Source: Pyramidobacter piscolens (GTDB lineage Bacteria > Synergistota > Synergistia > Synergistales > Dethiosulfovibrionaceae). Taken from it: 64,000 nt of DNA. The DNA lies in assembly GCA_004558205.1 (NCBI GenBank), contig SFDM01000005.1, positions 62,001 to 126,000 of the forward strand, in the 5' to 3' direction. Under the pieces are notes generated by a model, which saw only the letters and a list, made by a program, of their open reading frames with translations, did no database searches and was not told where the DNA came from. Shown here piece after piece: positions 9,119-18,412 of this stretch. Each line of letters opens with the position of its first letter. Within the stretch, counting starts at the first letter, position 1. The position numbers and the translations under genes were made by a program.

Positions 9119-9622
9119 ATGCTTGAAAAGATTCGTTCCGCAGTCAAGGCCGGAAACCTGTTTTTGGGGTATCTGAGCGGCATTGGGATCCTGATAATGG
9201 GCTTTATCCTTACCTATGAAGTTTTTGTTCGTTATGTGTTGAACTCTCCTACCGTATGGGTGCAGGAAGTTTCTATTTACCTGTTTATGTGGTCAATGCT
9301 GGTCGGCGCGGCCTATACGCTGATGCAGGGGAAGCATGTGCGTATTGACCTGCTCTTCGACCGGCTGCCTCATAAAGTTCAGCTGATTCTTGACGCCATT
9401 ACGAGTGTTTTCGGCGTTATCTTCTGCGCTGTGGTCACTCAGCAGGCGTATAAGATGATCACGAGCAGTCTCAAATACGGTAAGGTTTCGGCGACAATCC
9501 TGCGCGTGCCTATGTGGCTCATCCAGCTTCCGCTGCTGCTGGGATTTGGTCTTCTGACCTTCCAGTTCTTCTTTATCATTGTGGATCGGCTCGCTACGCT
9601 GAAAGCTGAAAGCAAAGCCTAA
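9119..9622 (+). CDS. TRAP transporter small permease (DctQ type)
   Basis: The 167-residue protein has four predicted transmembrane helices, the fixed topology of TRAP Q subunits, and the family segment EVFVRYVLNSPTVWVQEVS in the first half. It forms a complex with the following M subunit. The ATG at 9119 follows TTGGAGG by 7 nt. An in-frame GTG 78 nt upstream would include the hairpin and is rejected. The gap to dctM is 17 nt. Confidence 0.92.
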   Translation: MLEKIRSAVKAGNLFLGYLSGIGILIMGFILTYEVFVRYVLNSPTVWVQEVSIYLFMWSMLVGAAYTLMQGKHVRIDLLFDRLPHKVQLILDAITSVFGVIFCAVVTQQAYKMITSSLKYGKVSATILRVPMWLIQLPLLLGFGLLTFQFFFIIVDRLATLKAESKA

Positions 9623-9639
9623 AAGGAGGCCCCTGTCTT

Positions 9640-10917
9640 ATGACTGATTTCCTGCTTGTCATTGCCGTTCTTCTCGTGATTTTGTGCATGGGACTGCCCG
9701 TGGCCTTTTCGCTGGGCGTAACGTCTCTGATCCTGATTTCTCTTTTCGCCCTGCCCCTGAAGGTTGTGGGCGCTACCATGTGGTCTTCGCTGGATAGCTT
9801 CAACACGCTCTCTATCCCTGTCTATATTCTGATGAGCCAATTCCTGCTGGATGGCCGGGTGGGCGACGATCTTTTCAACGTCATGAATACTTGGGTCCGC
9901 CATCTGCCCGGAGGACTTGCTATCGGCACTATCATGGCCTGCGCGTTCTTCGCCGCCATCACCGGTTCCGGCGCTGCTACAGCCGCCACCATCGGCATGG
10001 TTGCCTATCCTGCTATGATCAAGTACGGCTATGACAAAAAATTCACCCTTGGGCTTCTTGCTGCCGGCGGTACGCTGGGCATCCTGATTCCTCCCAGTAT
10101 TCCCATGATCATCTATGGTACTGTCACCGAAGATTCCACGGGCAAGCTCTTCATGGCCGGCGTCGTTCCTGGACTGCTGCTTACCGCTATTTTTGTCGTG
10201 TACGCCGTCTGGCGCAGCAAGCGCGGCGGATACATTCCTACGCCCAAGGCTTCCTGGAAAGAGCGCTTTTCGATTACCTTCAAGAATCTTTGGGGAATTG
10301 CCCTTCCCTTTATTATTATCGGCGGTATCTATACGGGGCTTTTCACGCCCACGGAGGCCGCTGCTGTCGGTTTGGTCTACAGCATGTTCATCACCATCGT
10401 GGTCTATCACACGGTAAAGCTGAGGGATATTCCCAAGATCTGTCTGAAAGCCGTTCCCACGTCCTGCATGATTGCCGTTATCATCTGTTCGGCGCTGCTT
10501 TTCGGCCGCGTCATGACCATGCTCGAGATCCCTCAGAAGCTCACGGCTTTCGTTGTGGAGAACCAGATGTCCGCCATAACCTTCATAATCGTTATGAACC
10601 TGCTCATGCTCTTGCTTGGCGCTTTGCTGGAAACGGTTTCCGTGATTCTGCTGACCATGCCTCTGGTTACGCCTATCCTTCATGCTCTGGGCGTGAATAC
10701 CATCTGGTACGGAATTGTGGTTACTATCAATATGACCATGGCTTTGATCTCGCCCCCTGTGGGCATGAACCTCTACGTCATCAACGGACTGTTCCCGGAC
10801 GTGAAGATGGAAGAAGTGATTCGCGGAGTGACGCCCTTCATGCTGATCATGCTGGGGTTCCTGGTTTTGAGCATTCTGTTCCCGCAGATGAGCCTTTGGC
10901 TGCCTTCTATCATGTAG
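9640..10917 (+). CDS. TRAP transporter large permease (DctM type)
   Basis: The 425-residue channel-forming subunit has about 12 hydrophobic segments and the family features GSGAATAATIGMVAYPAM (residues about 108-125), IPPSIPMIIYG (about 150-160) and PPVGMNLYVING in the last quarter. It couples uptake to the sodium gradient. AAAAGGAGG lies just ahead of the ATG and the spacing to dctQ is 17 nt, so the two are co-translated as an operon. Confidence 0.95.
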   Translation: MTDFLLVIAVLLVILCMGLPVAFSLGVTSLILISLFALPLKVVGATMWSSLDSFNTLSIPVYILMSQFLLDGRVGDDLFNVMNTWVRHLPGGLAIGTIMACAFFAAITGSGAATAATIGMVAYPAMIKYGYDKKFTLGLLAAGGTLGILIPPSIPMIIYGTVTEDSTGKLFMAGVVPGLLLTAIFVVYAVWRSKRGGYIPTPKASWKERFSITFKNLWGIALPFIIIGGIYTGLFTPTEAAAVGLVYSMFITIVVYHTVKLRDIPKICLKAVPTSCMIAVIICSALLFGRVMTMLEIPQKLTAFVVENQMSAITFIIVMNLLMLLLGALLETVSVILLTMPLVTPILHALGVNTIWYGIVVTINMTMALISPPVGMNLYVINGLFPDVKMEEVIRGVTPFMLIMLGFLVLSILFPQMSLWLPSIM

Positions 10918-10940
10918 TGAAAGTAACGAGGTGTGGATAA

Positions 10941-11828
10941 GTGAAAAATGAAAAAAATACGAGACTTCGCGCTCGTCTGAGGGAAAAAAAGATTCTTATG
11001 GCACCGGGCGCCCATGATGGCCTTTGCGCCAAGATCTTTCAGCAGGCGGGGTTTGAGGCCATCTACATGTCTGGTTTTGCAAACTCTGCAAGTTTGCTGG
11101 GAAGGCCAGATGTGGGGCTGCTTGATTATACTGAAATGCTTGAAAGGGCGACGGCTCTTGCAGACTGTGTGGACATTCCTATTATCGCCGACGGCGATAC
11201 GGGATATGGCAATGCCATCAATGTTGGAAGAACTGTGAAGGGATACGAAAAAGCCGGCGTTTCCGCCATTCAGCTGGAAGATCAGGTAGCTCCTAAAAAA
11301 TGCGGTCACATGACAGGACGCGAGGTTATTTCGAGCGACGAGATGGTGGGGAAGATCAAAGCTGCCTGCGACGCTCGCACCGATGACGATTTTATGATTA
11401 TGGCCCGCACTGACGCCAGAACTAATTTGGGCATTGATGCCGCTGTTGAAAGGGCCCTTCGCTATGAAGAAGCCGGCGCTGACATCATTTTTGTAGAATC
11501 GCCTGAATCTGTCGAAGAAATGAAAAAAATTACATCTAGTTTCAAAGTTCCTACTGTGGCGAACATGGTAGAATTCGGGCGTACGCCTCTTCTGTCGGCG
11601 GCTGAGTTACAGGAACTTGGTTACAGCATCATGGCGATTCCTGTCATGTCGACTTTTGTAATCGCCAAAGCCGTAAAGGAAGCTGCTGAGATCATGTGGA
11701 GAGAGGGCGCCACCAAGAATATACTTGACCGCGCTATTTCCTTTAAAGATTTTACTGGCCTTCTTGGTTTGCCTGATGTTCGGGCGATGGAGGAAAAGTA
11801 CGCCACTGGCCGTCATGTTCAAGAGTAG
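10941..11828 (+). CDS. Isocitrate lyase/PEP mutase superfamily enzyme (methylisocitrate- or dimethylmalate-lyase-like)
   Basis: The 295-residue TIM-barrel enzyme starts at GTG, 23 nt after dctM. It has the superfamily metal site DGDTGYGNA, the segment AIQLEDQ, and the catalytic loop KKCGH with the active Cys of C-C lyases (PEP mutases lack this Cys pattern). Family members split 2-methylisocitrate, 2,3-dimethylmalate or related 2-hydroxy acids into pyruvate or glyoxylate plus an acid. Within this operon it offers a CoA-independent cleavage beside the CoA-transferase/lyase route. A close paralogue is encoded at 15518. Exact substrate is unknown. A terminator follows at 11862. Confidence 0.88.
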   Translation: MKNEKNTRLRARLREKKILMAPGAHDGLCAKIFQQAGFEAIYMSGFANSASLLGRPDVGLLDYTEMLERATALADCVDIPIIADGDTGYGNAINVGRTVKGYEKAGVSAIQLEDQVAPKKCGHMTGREVISSDEMVGKIKAACDARTDDDFMIMARTDARTNLGIDAAVERALRYEEAGADIIFVESPESVEEMKKITSSFKVPTVANMVEFGRTPLLSAAELQELGYSIMAIPVMSTFVIAKAVKEAAEIMWREGATKNILDRAISFKDFTGLLGLPDVRAMEEKYATGRHVQE

Positions 11829-11861
11829 CTTGGTACGATCTACTTTTAAGTAGCTATTAGG

Positions 11862-11896
11862 AAGCTCAGACTCTTGAAGCGGAGTCTGAGCTTTAT
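11862..11896 (+). terminator. Rho-independent terminator of the TRAP/lyase operon
   Basis: AAGCTCAGACTC and GAGTCTGAGCTT form a perfect 12-bp stem followed by TATT. It lies between the lyase gene and gntR and so may allow partial read-through to the regulator. Confidence 0.8.
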
Positions 11897-11910
11897 TGAA
11901 GGTGAGTCCT

Positions 11911-12573
11911 ATGCCGGAAGAATTTACAACGCCCCAGTCGATTGCTGAAGAAGTGACGAATTTTCTTCGCCGGCAGCTGCTTATGGGGAAGAGATTTCCT
12001 CCTGGTTCCTTTATCAGAGAAGCTGAAGTGGCTGACGAGCTTCATATCAGCCGGTCCCCTGTGAGAGAAGCGCTGAAGACGCTGGAATCCCACGGTGTCG
12101 TGAAGACCCTGCCCCGCCGCGGAGCTGTGGTGCTAGACTATTCGAGGGAGGAAATGGACGAGATTTATGACGTCCGCATCCTGCTGGAGATGAAGATCTA
12201 CTCTCATATCGTCGAGGCGGGGCTTCTGACCGACGAACATTATGAGTGGCTGATGGCCTGTATGGGGCGTTTCTGCGAAGTGAACCGCGTCTTCGAGGAA
12301 AGCCACGAGAAGGGGCAGCTGCAGTTTTTTGACATTGACAGCGAGTTCCATTTCTACATTCACGACATGGCCCGGCTTCCCTGGACGACGGAACTCTTGA
12401 AGAAGACCTACTCGCGGCTGTACCAGTTTCGGATCCGGCGCATCGGGAAAGAGGATCTGGACCGGCTTGTGAAGTTCCACAGGGCCATTGTCGACAATCT
12501 CCGTTCCGGTGACTTGAAGGCGCTAAAGAACATCCGGATTGAAAGCTATCTGGTGGGCAAGGCTTATAACTAA
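11911..12573 (+). CDS. GntR-family regulator (FCD subfamily)
   Basis: The 220-residue repressor has an N-terminal winged helix (residues about 10-75, with EVADELHISRSPVREALKTL as the recognition region) and a helical FCD ligand domain. The ATG at 11911 follows GAAGGTGAG; the in-frame TTG at 11896 overlaps that site. FCD regulators sense organic acids and commonly control the transporter and enzymes beside them, so this is the likely regulator of the 5.7-11.8 kb operon. Its last 46 codons and 3' flank are duplicated at 19405-19577. An IS630 element is inserted 33 nt past the stop. Confidence 0.93.
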   Translation: MPEEFTTPQSIAEEVTNFLRRQLLMGKRFPPGSFIREAEVADELHISRSPVREALKTLESHGVVKTLPRRGAVVLDYSREEMDEIYDVRILLEMKIYSHIVEAGLLTDEHYEWLMACMGRFCEVNRVFEESHEKGQLQFFDIDSEFHFYIHDMARLPWTTELLKKTYSRLYQFRIRRIGKEDLDRLVKFHRAIVDNLRSGDLKALKNIRIESYLVGKAYN

Positions 12574-12606
12574 GTTTGCTGCTGGGAAAAATAAGCTTTC
12601 TATCTA

Positions 12607-13734
12607 ATACTACTTATCATCAAAAGGGCTTAATGGGAAGGATTATTGAGGTAGAATAAACAGGGGTGATGAAGAATGGCTGTGAGATATGAAATAAAGG
12701 CAGAGCAGAAGGCAGAGATAGAAGCAGCGTGCAAGAAAAATAAGAACAAACGAACCGAGGCGCGACTGAAAGTACTCAGTATGCGCGCAGAGGTAAAGAG
12801 TTTAAAAGAAATCAGTGAAGTTACAGGGTATCACTATGCACATGTCAGTAAAATAGTCTCTGCTTTTGTCAATCATAGTCTCACATCTATTATAGAAATC
12901 AATTATCCAGGAAACAAACGTAATATGACCTATGAACACGAGGCAGAAATCCTCGCGCCCTATCTGGAAAAAGCCGAAAAAGGGCAGCTCGTATCAGTTG
13001 CAGAGATAGCAGAATCCTATCAGAAGGCAGTGGAGCATCCAGCCAGTCCGACACAGATATATAGAGTTCTGCGCCGGCATAACTGGCGAAAGGTGATGCC
13101 GCGAAGCCGTCACCCCAAGAAAGCAAGCGAAGAGGCGATTAATGCCTTAAAAAAATTAACGAACGAATCCAGGAACTAAAAAAGTTATCCCCCAAAAAGA
13201 AGGTACGCAAGGTACGTCTTATGTTTCAGAACGAGGCGGGCTTCGGCAGAATTAACAAGCCAAAATACTGCTGGTGCAAGAAGGGGGTTCGCCCTGCAGT
13301 TCCATGCCATCACATCAGAGAATACAGATACGCCTATGGAGCAGTGGAGCCGCTTACGGGAGAATCAAGTTTTCTTGTTATGCCTTACTGTAATACAGAG
13401 TGTATGAGCATATTTTTACAGGAACTTTCCAGAAAATTTTCAAAAGACAGGATTCTTTTTTGTTGTGGCGGAGCGGCGTGGCGTAAATCCGGGACCCTTA
13501 AAGTTCCAGAAAACATCACCATATTTCATATACCGCCCTATACGCCAGAGATGAACCCCATAGAGCAGATAAGGAAAGAGTTGCGCACCCGGGGATTCAG
13601 AAACGAAGTTTTTTCGACACTTGAAAATGTCGTTGACCATCTCTGTGACACGATTTGCTCTCTTTTTGCAAATATTATAAAAAGCATCACCGGACGAAAC
13701 TGGGTCATTAAGTGTTTTAGTTGATAAGTAGTAT
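12607..13734 (+). mobile_element. IS630-family insertion sequence (inactive)
   Basis: About 1.13 kb bounded by 13-bp inverted repeats ATACTACTTATCA and TGATAAGTAGTAT. TA dinucleotides at 12608-12609 and 13732-13733 fit the TA target duplication of IS630/Tc1 elements, though the exact edge is ambiguous because the ends are themselves TA-rich. The element separates the gntR tail from its terminator: the second gntR-tail copy at 19577 runs straight into the same terminator, which gives a nearby empty-site reference. Confidence 0.9.
12676..13724 (+). pseudogene. IS630 transposase, two frames, catalytic residues lost
   Basis: Frame 1 (12676-13179, 167 aa) holds the N-terminal HTH region. Frame 2 (about 13146-13724) holds the DDE domain. 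The frames overlap at A7 (13149-13155), where A-AAA-AAA would allow a -1 slip, as in many IS630 elements. In the DDE domain the first Asp is Asn (FQNEAGFGR, usually FQDEAGFGR). The second Asp is Gly (CCGGAAWRKS, usually a Asp two residues before the Ala/Gly-Trp-His motif). The Glu in MNPIEQI is kept. With two of three metal ligands changed, the transposase should be catalytically dead. Confidence 0.85.
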
Positions 13735-13735
13735 A

Positions 13736-13783
13736 AAACAGGCGAGAACTTGCGCATCTTTGCGAGTTCTCGCCTGTTTCATG
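13736..13783. terminator. Repeated bidirectional terminator hairpin (copy 1)
   Basis: AAACAGGCGAGAACT pairs with AGTTCTCGCCTGTTT around a 13-nt loop. Near-identical hairpins occur at 19579, 19829 and 26191, so this is part of a dispersed repeat family. Here it lies between the IS and the convergent araC gene and would originally have ended gntR. Confidence 0.85.
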
Positions 13784-13826
13784 TTTTTAGAATGGATGTA
13801 CTTCATAAGGATAATTTTTTTTGCTA

Positions 13827-14888
13827 TTAATTCAATGAGTGAAGAAATAAAGGAGTATTTGAAAGGAGATTTTCAATATCTCTGCATGCATTTTCAAGTT
13901 CTTTAATTTTTGCCATGAGTTGAGCAGTATGAATACTGTTAGTATTGACCGGATAATCAGTTGTAAGATATTCGTCCAATTTTTTTTCTATAGCTGGTGT
14001 ATTTTGGGGTAAGTATTCTCTCTCTCTGTCTGCAAGGTTTATTTTACCATACCTTTGTATTCCATTTCTGTATTGGCTGGGCGTTTGAGATAGGATTCTT
14101 TTGAAGTAACTGTTGAAGCTTTTCAGGTTAGGAAAACCATGTTCTGAAGCGATCTCTGTCAGGGAGCGTGATGAGGCACTAACATCGTGCAGAGCTCGTC
14201 GGAAACGAAGCCGGTTTAAGTAATCATAAAAATTAATGCCTAGTTTGTGTTTAAAAAACGATGAGCAATATGTCCTGTTATATTGGAGAAGAGTTGCTAT
14301 GTCATCCAATGAAATTTTATGCATATAGTTTTCTTCAAGGTATGCTAATACTTTATTGATAGAAGAATCTGCATGATCTCCTTCGTGATGTTGATTTTCA
14401 TAGCTTTCTGTTTTGCAAAAATTTGAAATAAAAATGTCCATGAGCGTATAATAAGCTGTAAGAACTTTGCAGCGTCTAACTGAAGCTTTTGTATTTTGGA
14501 AAGCTCTAAGCATTAGAGCAGCGGCGCGTCTTATTTCATTAAAAGGTGCGAGGTAGCGGTTTGTTTGTCCGGAGTTACAGTTGAAGGAGAGTTTTTTCCA
14601 TGCTGAATATGCTATGGGCATACGGATGGTCATGGCGATATTGCCGGCACCGAGCCATGCCAGCATATGTTCTTCATTCGGATTTATAAGAATAAGATCG
14701 TCTTCTTTAAGGCAGATCTTCTGGCCTCCTATTATAAATTGCACTTCTCCTTGTAACGCTATGGAAAGTTCTAGACTTGGATGCCAGTTAAAGCAATAGC
14801 CGTTAATTTCTTGGATATCATGTATGCTTTGTATAATATTGTATGTATCATCTTCTTCTGATAAAACATAGTAATAATTATTTGTCAT
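13827..14888 (-). CDS. AraC-family transcriptional regulator
   Basis: The 353-residue protein has an N-terminal cupin-like sensor (FNWHPSLELSIALQGEVQF near residue 35) and two HTH motifs in the middle (about residues 180-275; ISLDDIATLLQYNRTYCSSF and LTEIASEHGFPNLKSFNSYF). An unusual 80-residue helical tail with an N-rich, coiled-coil-like end follows the DNA-binding domain; most AraC proteins end just after it. AAAGGAGT lies upstream of the ATG. It is divergent from the lyase/symporter operon across a 629-nt gap and probably controls it. Codon use is more A/T-rich than in neighbouring catabolic genes. Confidence 0.92.
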   Translation of the reverse strand: MTNNYYYVLSEEDDTYNIIQSIHDIQEINGYCFNWHPSLELSIALQGEVQFIIGGQKICLKEDDLILINPNEEHMLAWLGAGNIAMTIRMPIAYSAWKKLSFNCNSGQTNRYLAPFNEIRRAAALMLRAFQNTKASVRRCKVLTAYYTLMDIFISNFCKTESYENQHHEGDHADSSINKVLAYLEENYMHKISLDDIATLLQYNRTYCSSFFKHKLGINFYDYLNRLRFRRALHDVSASSRSLTEIASEHGFPNLKSFNSYFKRILSQTPSQYRNGIQRYGKINLADREREYLPQNTPAIEKKLDEYLTTDYPVNTNSIHTAQLMAKIKELENACRDIENLLSNTPLFLHSLN

Positions 14889-15029
14889 TGAAAAACTCCT
14901 TTCATTGGATTATGTGTTTAATGTTATTTTATATTTTAGTCCATGTTAACTTTGCATCTTCGTTTATAACTGTCTTGAATGGGTTTCATTGATTTACTTC
15001 TTAAAGATCTCTGTGAAAGATAAAAATAA

Positions 15030-15067
15030 TTGACCTTATGGTAAAATATTTATATCGTCGACAGTGT
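15030..15067 (+). promoter_or_regulatory. Promoter/operator candidate of the second lyase operon
   Basis: TTGACC (15030-15035) and TATATC (15051-15056) resemble a promoter with a short 15-nt spacer. CGTCGACAGTGT (15056-15067) overlaps its downstream edge and is the inverse of the motif at 5571-5582. The rest of the 14889-15517 gap is A/T-rich with no supported gene (a 63-codon frame at 15349 lacks support). Confidence 0.35.
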
Positions 15068-15517
15068 ATCACATCTTTAACCGTAGTATTCATGAACTTT
15101 TATGGATTTCTTCTGGGGTAAAAAATTAACTTTTTCCATGTTTTCTAATCTTGTAAGATAAGCAGAAACCCAAAGTTTGTTAGATGAAAAGTTTCAAATT
15201 ATATCATTGCGTACTGTTTAGGGCTCTACTAAAATAACATAAAGGGTATGTGAATGATCTATCCTATCCTGCCTCGTATTCTGAAAGTGACCATAAAAGT
15301 AATTGAAATGAGAAAACTATACGCTGGTTATTTGATTAGGATGATGCAGTGACAAGCTCATTGTCTGTTTTGTCAGAAGTTGTGTTTATTGCGTGGCAAA
15401 GTGTTCTTTGGGGAGACTATGGCATAGGAAGAAATTTTTTCCCTATACATTGTTCAATAAAAGATAGCGGGAGTGTTTGTATGACAAATTACAACTTCCC
15501 TGAAGAAAGGAGTCTCT

Positions 15518-16387
15518 ATGAAAAACGGGGAAAGACTTAGGGAACTGCTTTCCAGAGATACTTTGATTATGGCTCCCGGTGCATATGATGCTTGGTCGGC
15601 TAAACTGATTGTTAAAGCCGGTTTTCCGGCGGTTTATATGACAGGGTATGGGGTGTCTGCAAGCGTTCTGGGAGTTCCTGATATTGGATTAATCTGTTTT
15701 AAGGAAATGCTGGATGCCGCAAGGAATATCACTAACAGTTCCAAGACTGTCACGATTTGTGACGCCGATACTGGTTTTGGTGCACGTCTGAATGTGATGC
15801 GCACTGTTGAAGCCTACGAAAATGCTGGCGTCGCCGCTATTCAGCTGGAAGACCAGGTTATGCCCAAACGATGTGGGCATATGGAGGGGAAGCAATTGAT
15901 TTCCCAAGAGGAGATGGTTGCAAAACTGAAAATTGCCATTGATACCAGAAAAGATCCTTCCCTTTGTATTATTGCACGTACAGACGCGAATGCGGTTGAT
16001 GGTTTTGAAGCTGCTATGAAGCGGGCCCAAGCCTATGAAAAAGCCGGCGCGGATATTATTTTTGTTGAAGCTCTCACAAATGTTGAACAGATGAAAGAAG
16101 CCTGTGCGCGTATTGATCGCCCTATGCTGGCAAATATGGTAGAGAACGGAAAAACGCCAATGTTGGATGCAAAAAAATTGTGCGAGATTGGCTATAAATT
16201 AGCGATATATCCGACCTGTACGTTATTCGCGGCAACGAAGGCTCTGCAGAATTTGTTGACCCAGTTGCGCCAGGATCAAACATTGGTCACCTGTCTCCCC
16301 AGCATGGTTGATTTTGCTGAGTTTAACGCACTGATGGGGCTTGACGAAATCCGTGAATACGAACGTTCCTTTGGGCAGGAATGCTGA
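15518..16387 (+). CDS. Isocitrate lyase/PEP mutase superfamily enzyme, paralogue of 10941-11828
   Basis: The 289-residue enzyme aligns along its length with the lyase at 10941. Shared features include the start MAPGAYDAWSAK, the metal site DADTGFGA, AIQLEDQ, and the Cys-containing loop KRCGH. The Lys-to-Arg change in this loop and different C-terminal third suggest a related but not identical 2-hydroxy-acid substrate. AAGGAG precedes the ATG. It is the first gene of an operon with an uptake system and a hydrolase, so the imported compound or its hydrolysis product is the likely substrate. Exact reaction unknown. Confidence 0.87.
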   Translation: MKNGERLRELLSRDTLIMAPGAYDAWSAKLIVKAGFPAVYMTGYGVSASVLGVPDIGLICFKEMLDAARNITNSSKTVTICDADTGFGARLNVMRTVEAYENAGVAAIQLEDQVMPKRCGHMEGKQLISQEEMVAKLKIAIDTRKDPSLCIIARTDANAVDGFEAAMKRAQAYEKAGADIIFVEALTNVEQMKEACARIDRPMLANMVENGKTPMLDAKKLCEIGYKLAIYPTCTLFAATKALQNLLTQLRQDQTLVTCLPSMVDFAEFNALMGLDEIREYERSFGQEC

Positions 16388-16474
16388 TTGTCCGTTATTC
16401 TTTAGGCAAGTGTGCAGAAGAATGTGTAAATATATTGTTCCGATTTTTTATATAAATAAGAAAGGGTGAGAAGA

Positions 16475-16798
16475 ATGGAAAATATGAATCTTGATTCTAC
16501 AAATTATGACGTGGCAAAGATCACTAACTATGACCGTCGGATGAAACGCGGTGAAAAAGATGCGATTCTGTTCCATGGACTCGGCTTTTTTGCAACGGTT
16601 ATCGCTACAGTCTGCATGTTTGTCTTTGGTTCTGGCGACCCCGCAGGGATGGTTTATTTCTTGGGACTGCCTCTGTGGTTCTCCGGTGGCGTAGTGATTT
16701 ATCTGATCATGTTTATAATTGGCATGGTCCATTTACAGAGAAGCGAGACATTTTCCCTCGCAGCTCGGGAACATAAGAAAGGAGATGCAAATAAATGA
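16475..16798 (+). CDS. DUF997 (YhdT-like) small membrane protein
   Basis: The 107-residue protein has a polar N-terminus and two transmembrane helices (about residues 35-55 and 62-88). The second contains the DUF997 hallmark FLGLPLWF. In E. coli the related yhdT precedes panF, a sodium symporter. The same pairing is seen here, as the stop codon overlaps the start of the symporter gene (ATGA at 16795-16798). It is probably an accessory subunit. The ATG at 16475 follows AAAGGGTGAG; the GTG at 16466 lies within that site. Confidence 0.82.
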   Translation: MENMNLDSTNYDVAKITNYDRRMKRGEKDAILFHGLGFFATVIATVCMFVFGSGDPAGMVYFLGLPLWFSGGVVIYLIMFIIGMVHLQRSETFSLAAREHKKGDANK

Positions 16799-18369
16799 TT
16801 GATTTGGGCGGATTTTCCATGGCCTCCAGCACGCAGACTACCATGTTGGTTATTTTTTTGATTTATACGGTTTTGATTGTTGGGCTTGGTGCATATGTGA
16901 AATTTTCCTCTCGCCGTAATTCCAGTGATACTTTATCTTCCTTCCTAACCGGGGGAGGTGGATTGGGCGCTTTTGCCATCGCCATGATTGCCGCTACAAA
17001 TTCCATGGCGGGCGGGACTATGGTTACGGCGCCTGGGTTGACCTATGCTATCGGTTTTTCCGGCGGTATCATTTATTATGCAGGCTTTTTAACTGCCGCT
17101 TTTGGACTTGGTTCCATTGGTATCAAAGCCGCGATTTTGAAAAATAGAATTGGCGCTGTTTCTTTTCTTGATCTCTTCCGGCTGCGTTTTCGCTCGAAGG
17201 CGGTCATTGCTGCATTATCTTTAACCTGTGTTGTGGGATTACTCTTCACTGCTTGTGGACAGATCACTGCCGGAGCTAAAATGTTTGCAGCGATTACAGG
17301 AAGCAATCAATATTATTTAGGATTATTTCTGGTCATTGTCGTTACTGTGATTTATACTTCCACGGGCGGCGTTAAATCGATGGCTAAAGTTGCCGCGATT
17401 CAAGGCGTTATTATGCTCACTGCCACATTTTCTATTATGATCATGTTGCTTTTTAAGAATGCGCAGACCTACGGCAGTCTGTCTGCCGCTGTCGAGCATA
17501 TGGGAACTGCCTATCCTTCTATGCTGCGTGCCAATACGGCTTTTACTTTTCTGAATGCGTTTGGCACCGTATTATTCTGTGGCATTGGCCTTGGCGCTAT
17601 GCCCTTTGCGGTCAGCGTTTCCTTGACTTACGATAACCACAGGACTCTGAAGCGTGGTGTTATGATTTCCTGCTTAATATTCACGATCTGCCAAGGTTTG
17701 ATGTGCGCTACAGGCCCGTGGGCGCACAATCTGAACCCTAACCTGGTCACTCGCGATTACACTACTTTTTTTGTCGCGACTAATTTGCTTCCCTCCTGGG
17801 TTGGCGGTATCATCTTTTGCGGTGTTTTCGCAGCTATTCAGTCTTCTTTGGCCGGTTATTGTATGAGCGCCGCAGCTTTTTTTGCCAAAGACTTTTATGT
17901 GGATTGCATAAAGCCCAACATGGATGAAAAAGGTCAGAAAAAACTGACCACTGCTACGATTTTAGTGTTTGCTGCTATTGCGACTGCGATTGCTCTAAAA
18001 CCTACTGATCTAACACAGTATATGATCAACTTTGCGTTGGGATCTCTTGCATCTGCGTGGTATTGGCCTGTTTTGATGGGGCTATATTGGAAAAAGGCGA
18101 CAAAAAAAGGAACCTTTTGGTCTTGCGTCAGCGGTTTTGTGATTTACATGGCCTTCTACTTTATATCCAGCGTTATTCCTGTTACCAAGGCCTGGTGGAT
18201 CGCTAACATGGGCAATGTACATGCTTTTGTGCCCGCGTGGATTGTTAGTTTCGCCGTGATGTACTGTGTAAGCCTTGCCACTCAAAACGACAGAGTGCCT
18301 CTTGGTTATTTCCAGGTCTTCTTTTGCGATGATTACGACGATACCTATGCAAAAAATTTCAGATTGTAG
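16795..18369 (+). CDS. Sodium:solute symporter (SSS family, PanF-like)
   Basis: The 524-residue inner-membrane carrier has about 13 hydrophobic helices. SSS features include the sodium-site helix FAIAMIAATNSMAGGTM in the first quarter and the broken-helix region TSTGGVKSMAKVAAIQG near residue 190, typical of PanF/PutP/SglT proteins. It overlaps its DUF997 partner by 4 nt, implying translational coupling. Substrate is unknown; context suggests a carboxylate or ester cleaved by the neighbouring hydrolase and lyase. Confidence 0.92.
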   Translation: MIDLGGFSMASSTQTTMLVIFLIYTVLIVGLGAYVKFSSRRNSSDTLSSFLTGGGGLGAFAIAMIAATNSMAGGTMVTAPGLTYAIGFSGGIIYYAGFLTAAFGLGSIGIKAAILKNRIGAVSFLDLFRLRFRSKAVIAALSLTCVVGLLFTACGQITAGAKMFAAITGSNQYYLGLFLVIVVTVIYTSTGGVKSMAKVAAIQGVIMLTATFSIMIMLLFKNAQTYGSLSAAVEHMGTAYPSMLRANTAFTFLNAFGTVLFCGIGLGAMPFAVSVSLTYDNHRTLKRGVMISCLIFTICQGLMCATGPWAHNLNPNLVTRDYTTFFVATNLLPSWVGGIIFCGVFAAIQSSLAGYCMSAAAFFAKDFYVDCIKPNMDEKGQKKLTTATILVFAAIATAIALKPTDLTQYMINFALGSLASAWYWPVLMGLYWKKATKKGTFWSCVSGFVIYMAFYFISSVIPVTKAWWIANMGNVHAFVPAWIVSFAVMYCVSLATQNDRVPLGYFQVFFCDDYDDTYAKNFRL

Positions 18370-18412
18370 GCGTTTTTGCATCTGAAAATAACAAATGAAG
18401 GAAGGGTGTGTC

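Noticed and set aside
9619..10683. 354-codon minus-strand frame opposite the TRAP permease
   Set aside because: Low-complexity Asp/His/Arg-rich antisense of a hydrophobic protein.
15349..15540. 63-codon frame before the second lyase gene
   Set aside because: No ribosome site or domain, and it overlaps the lyase start and its ribosome site.
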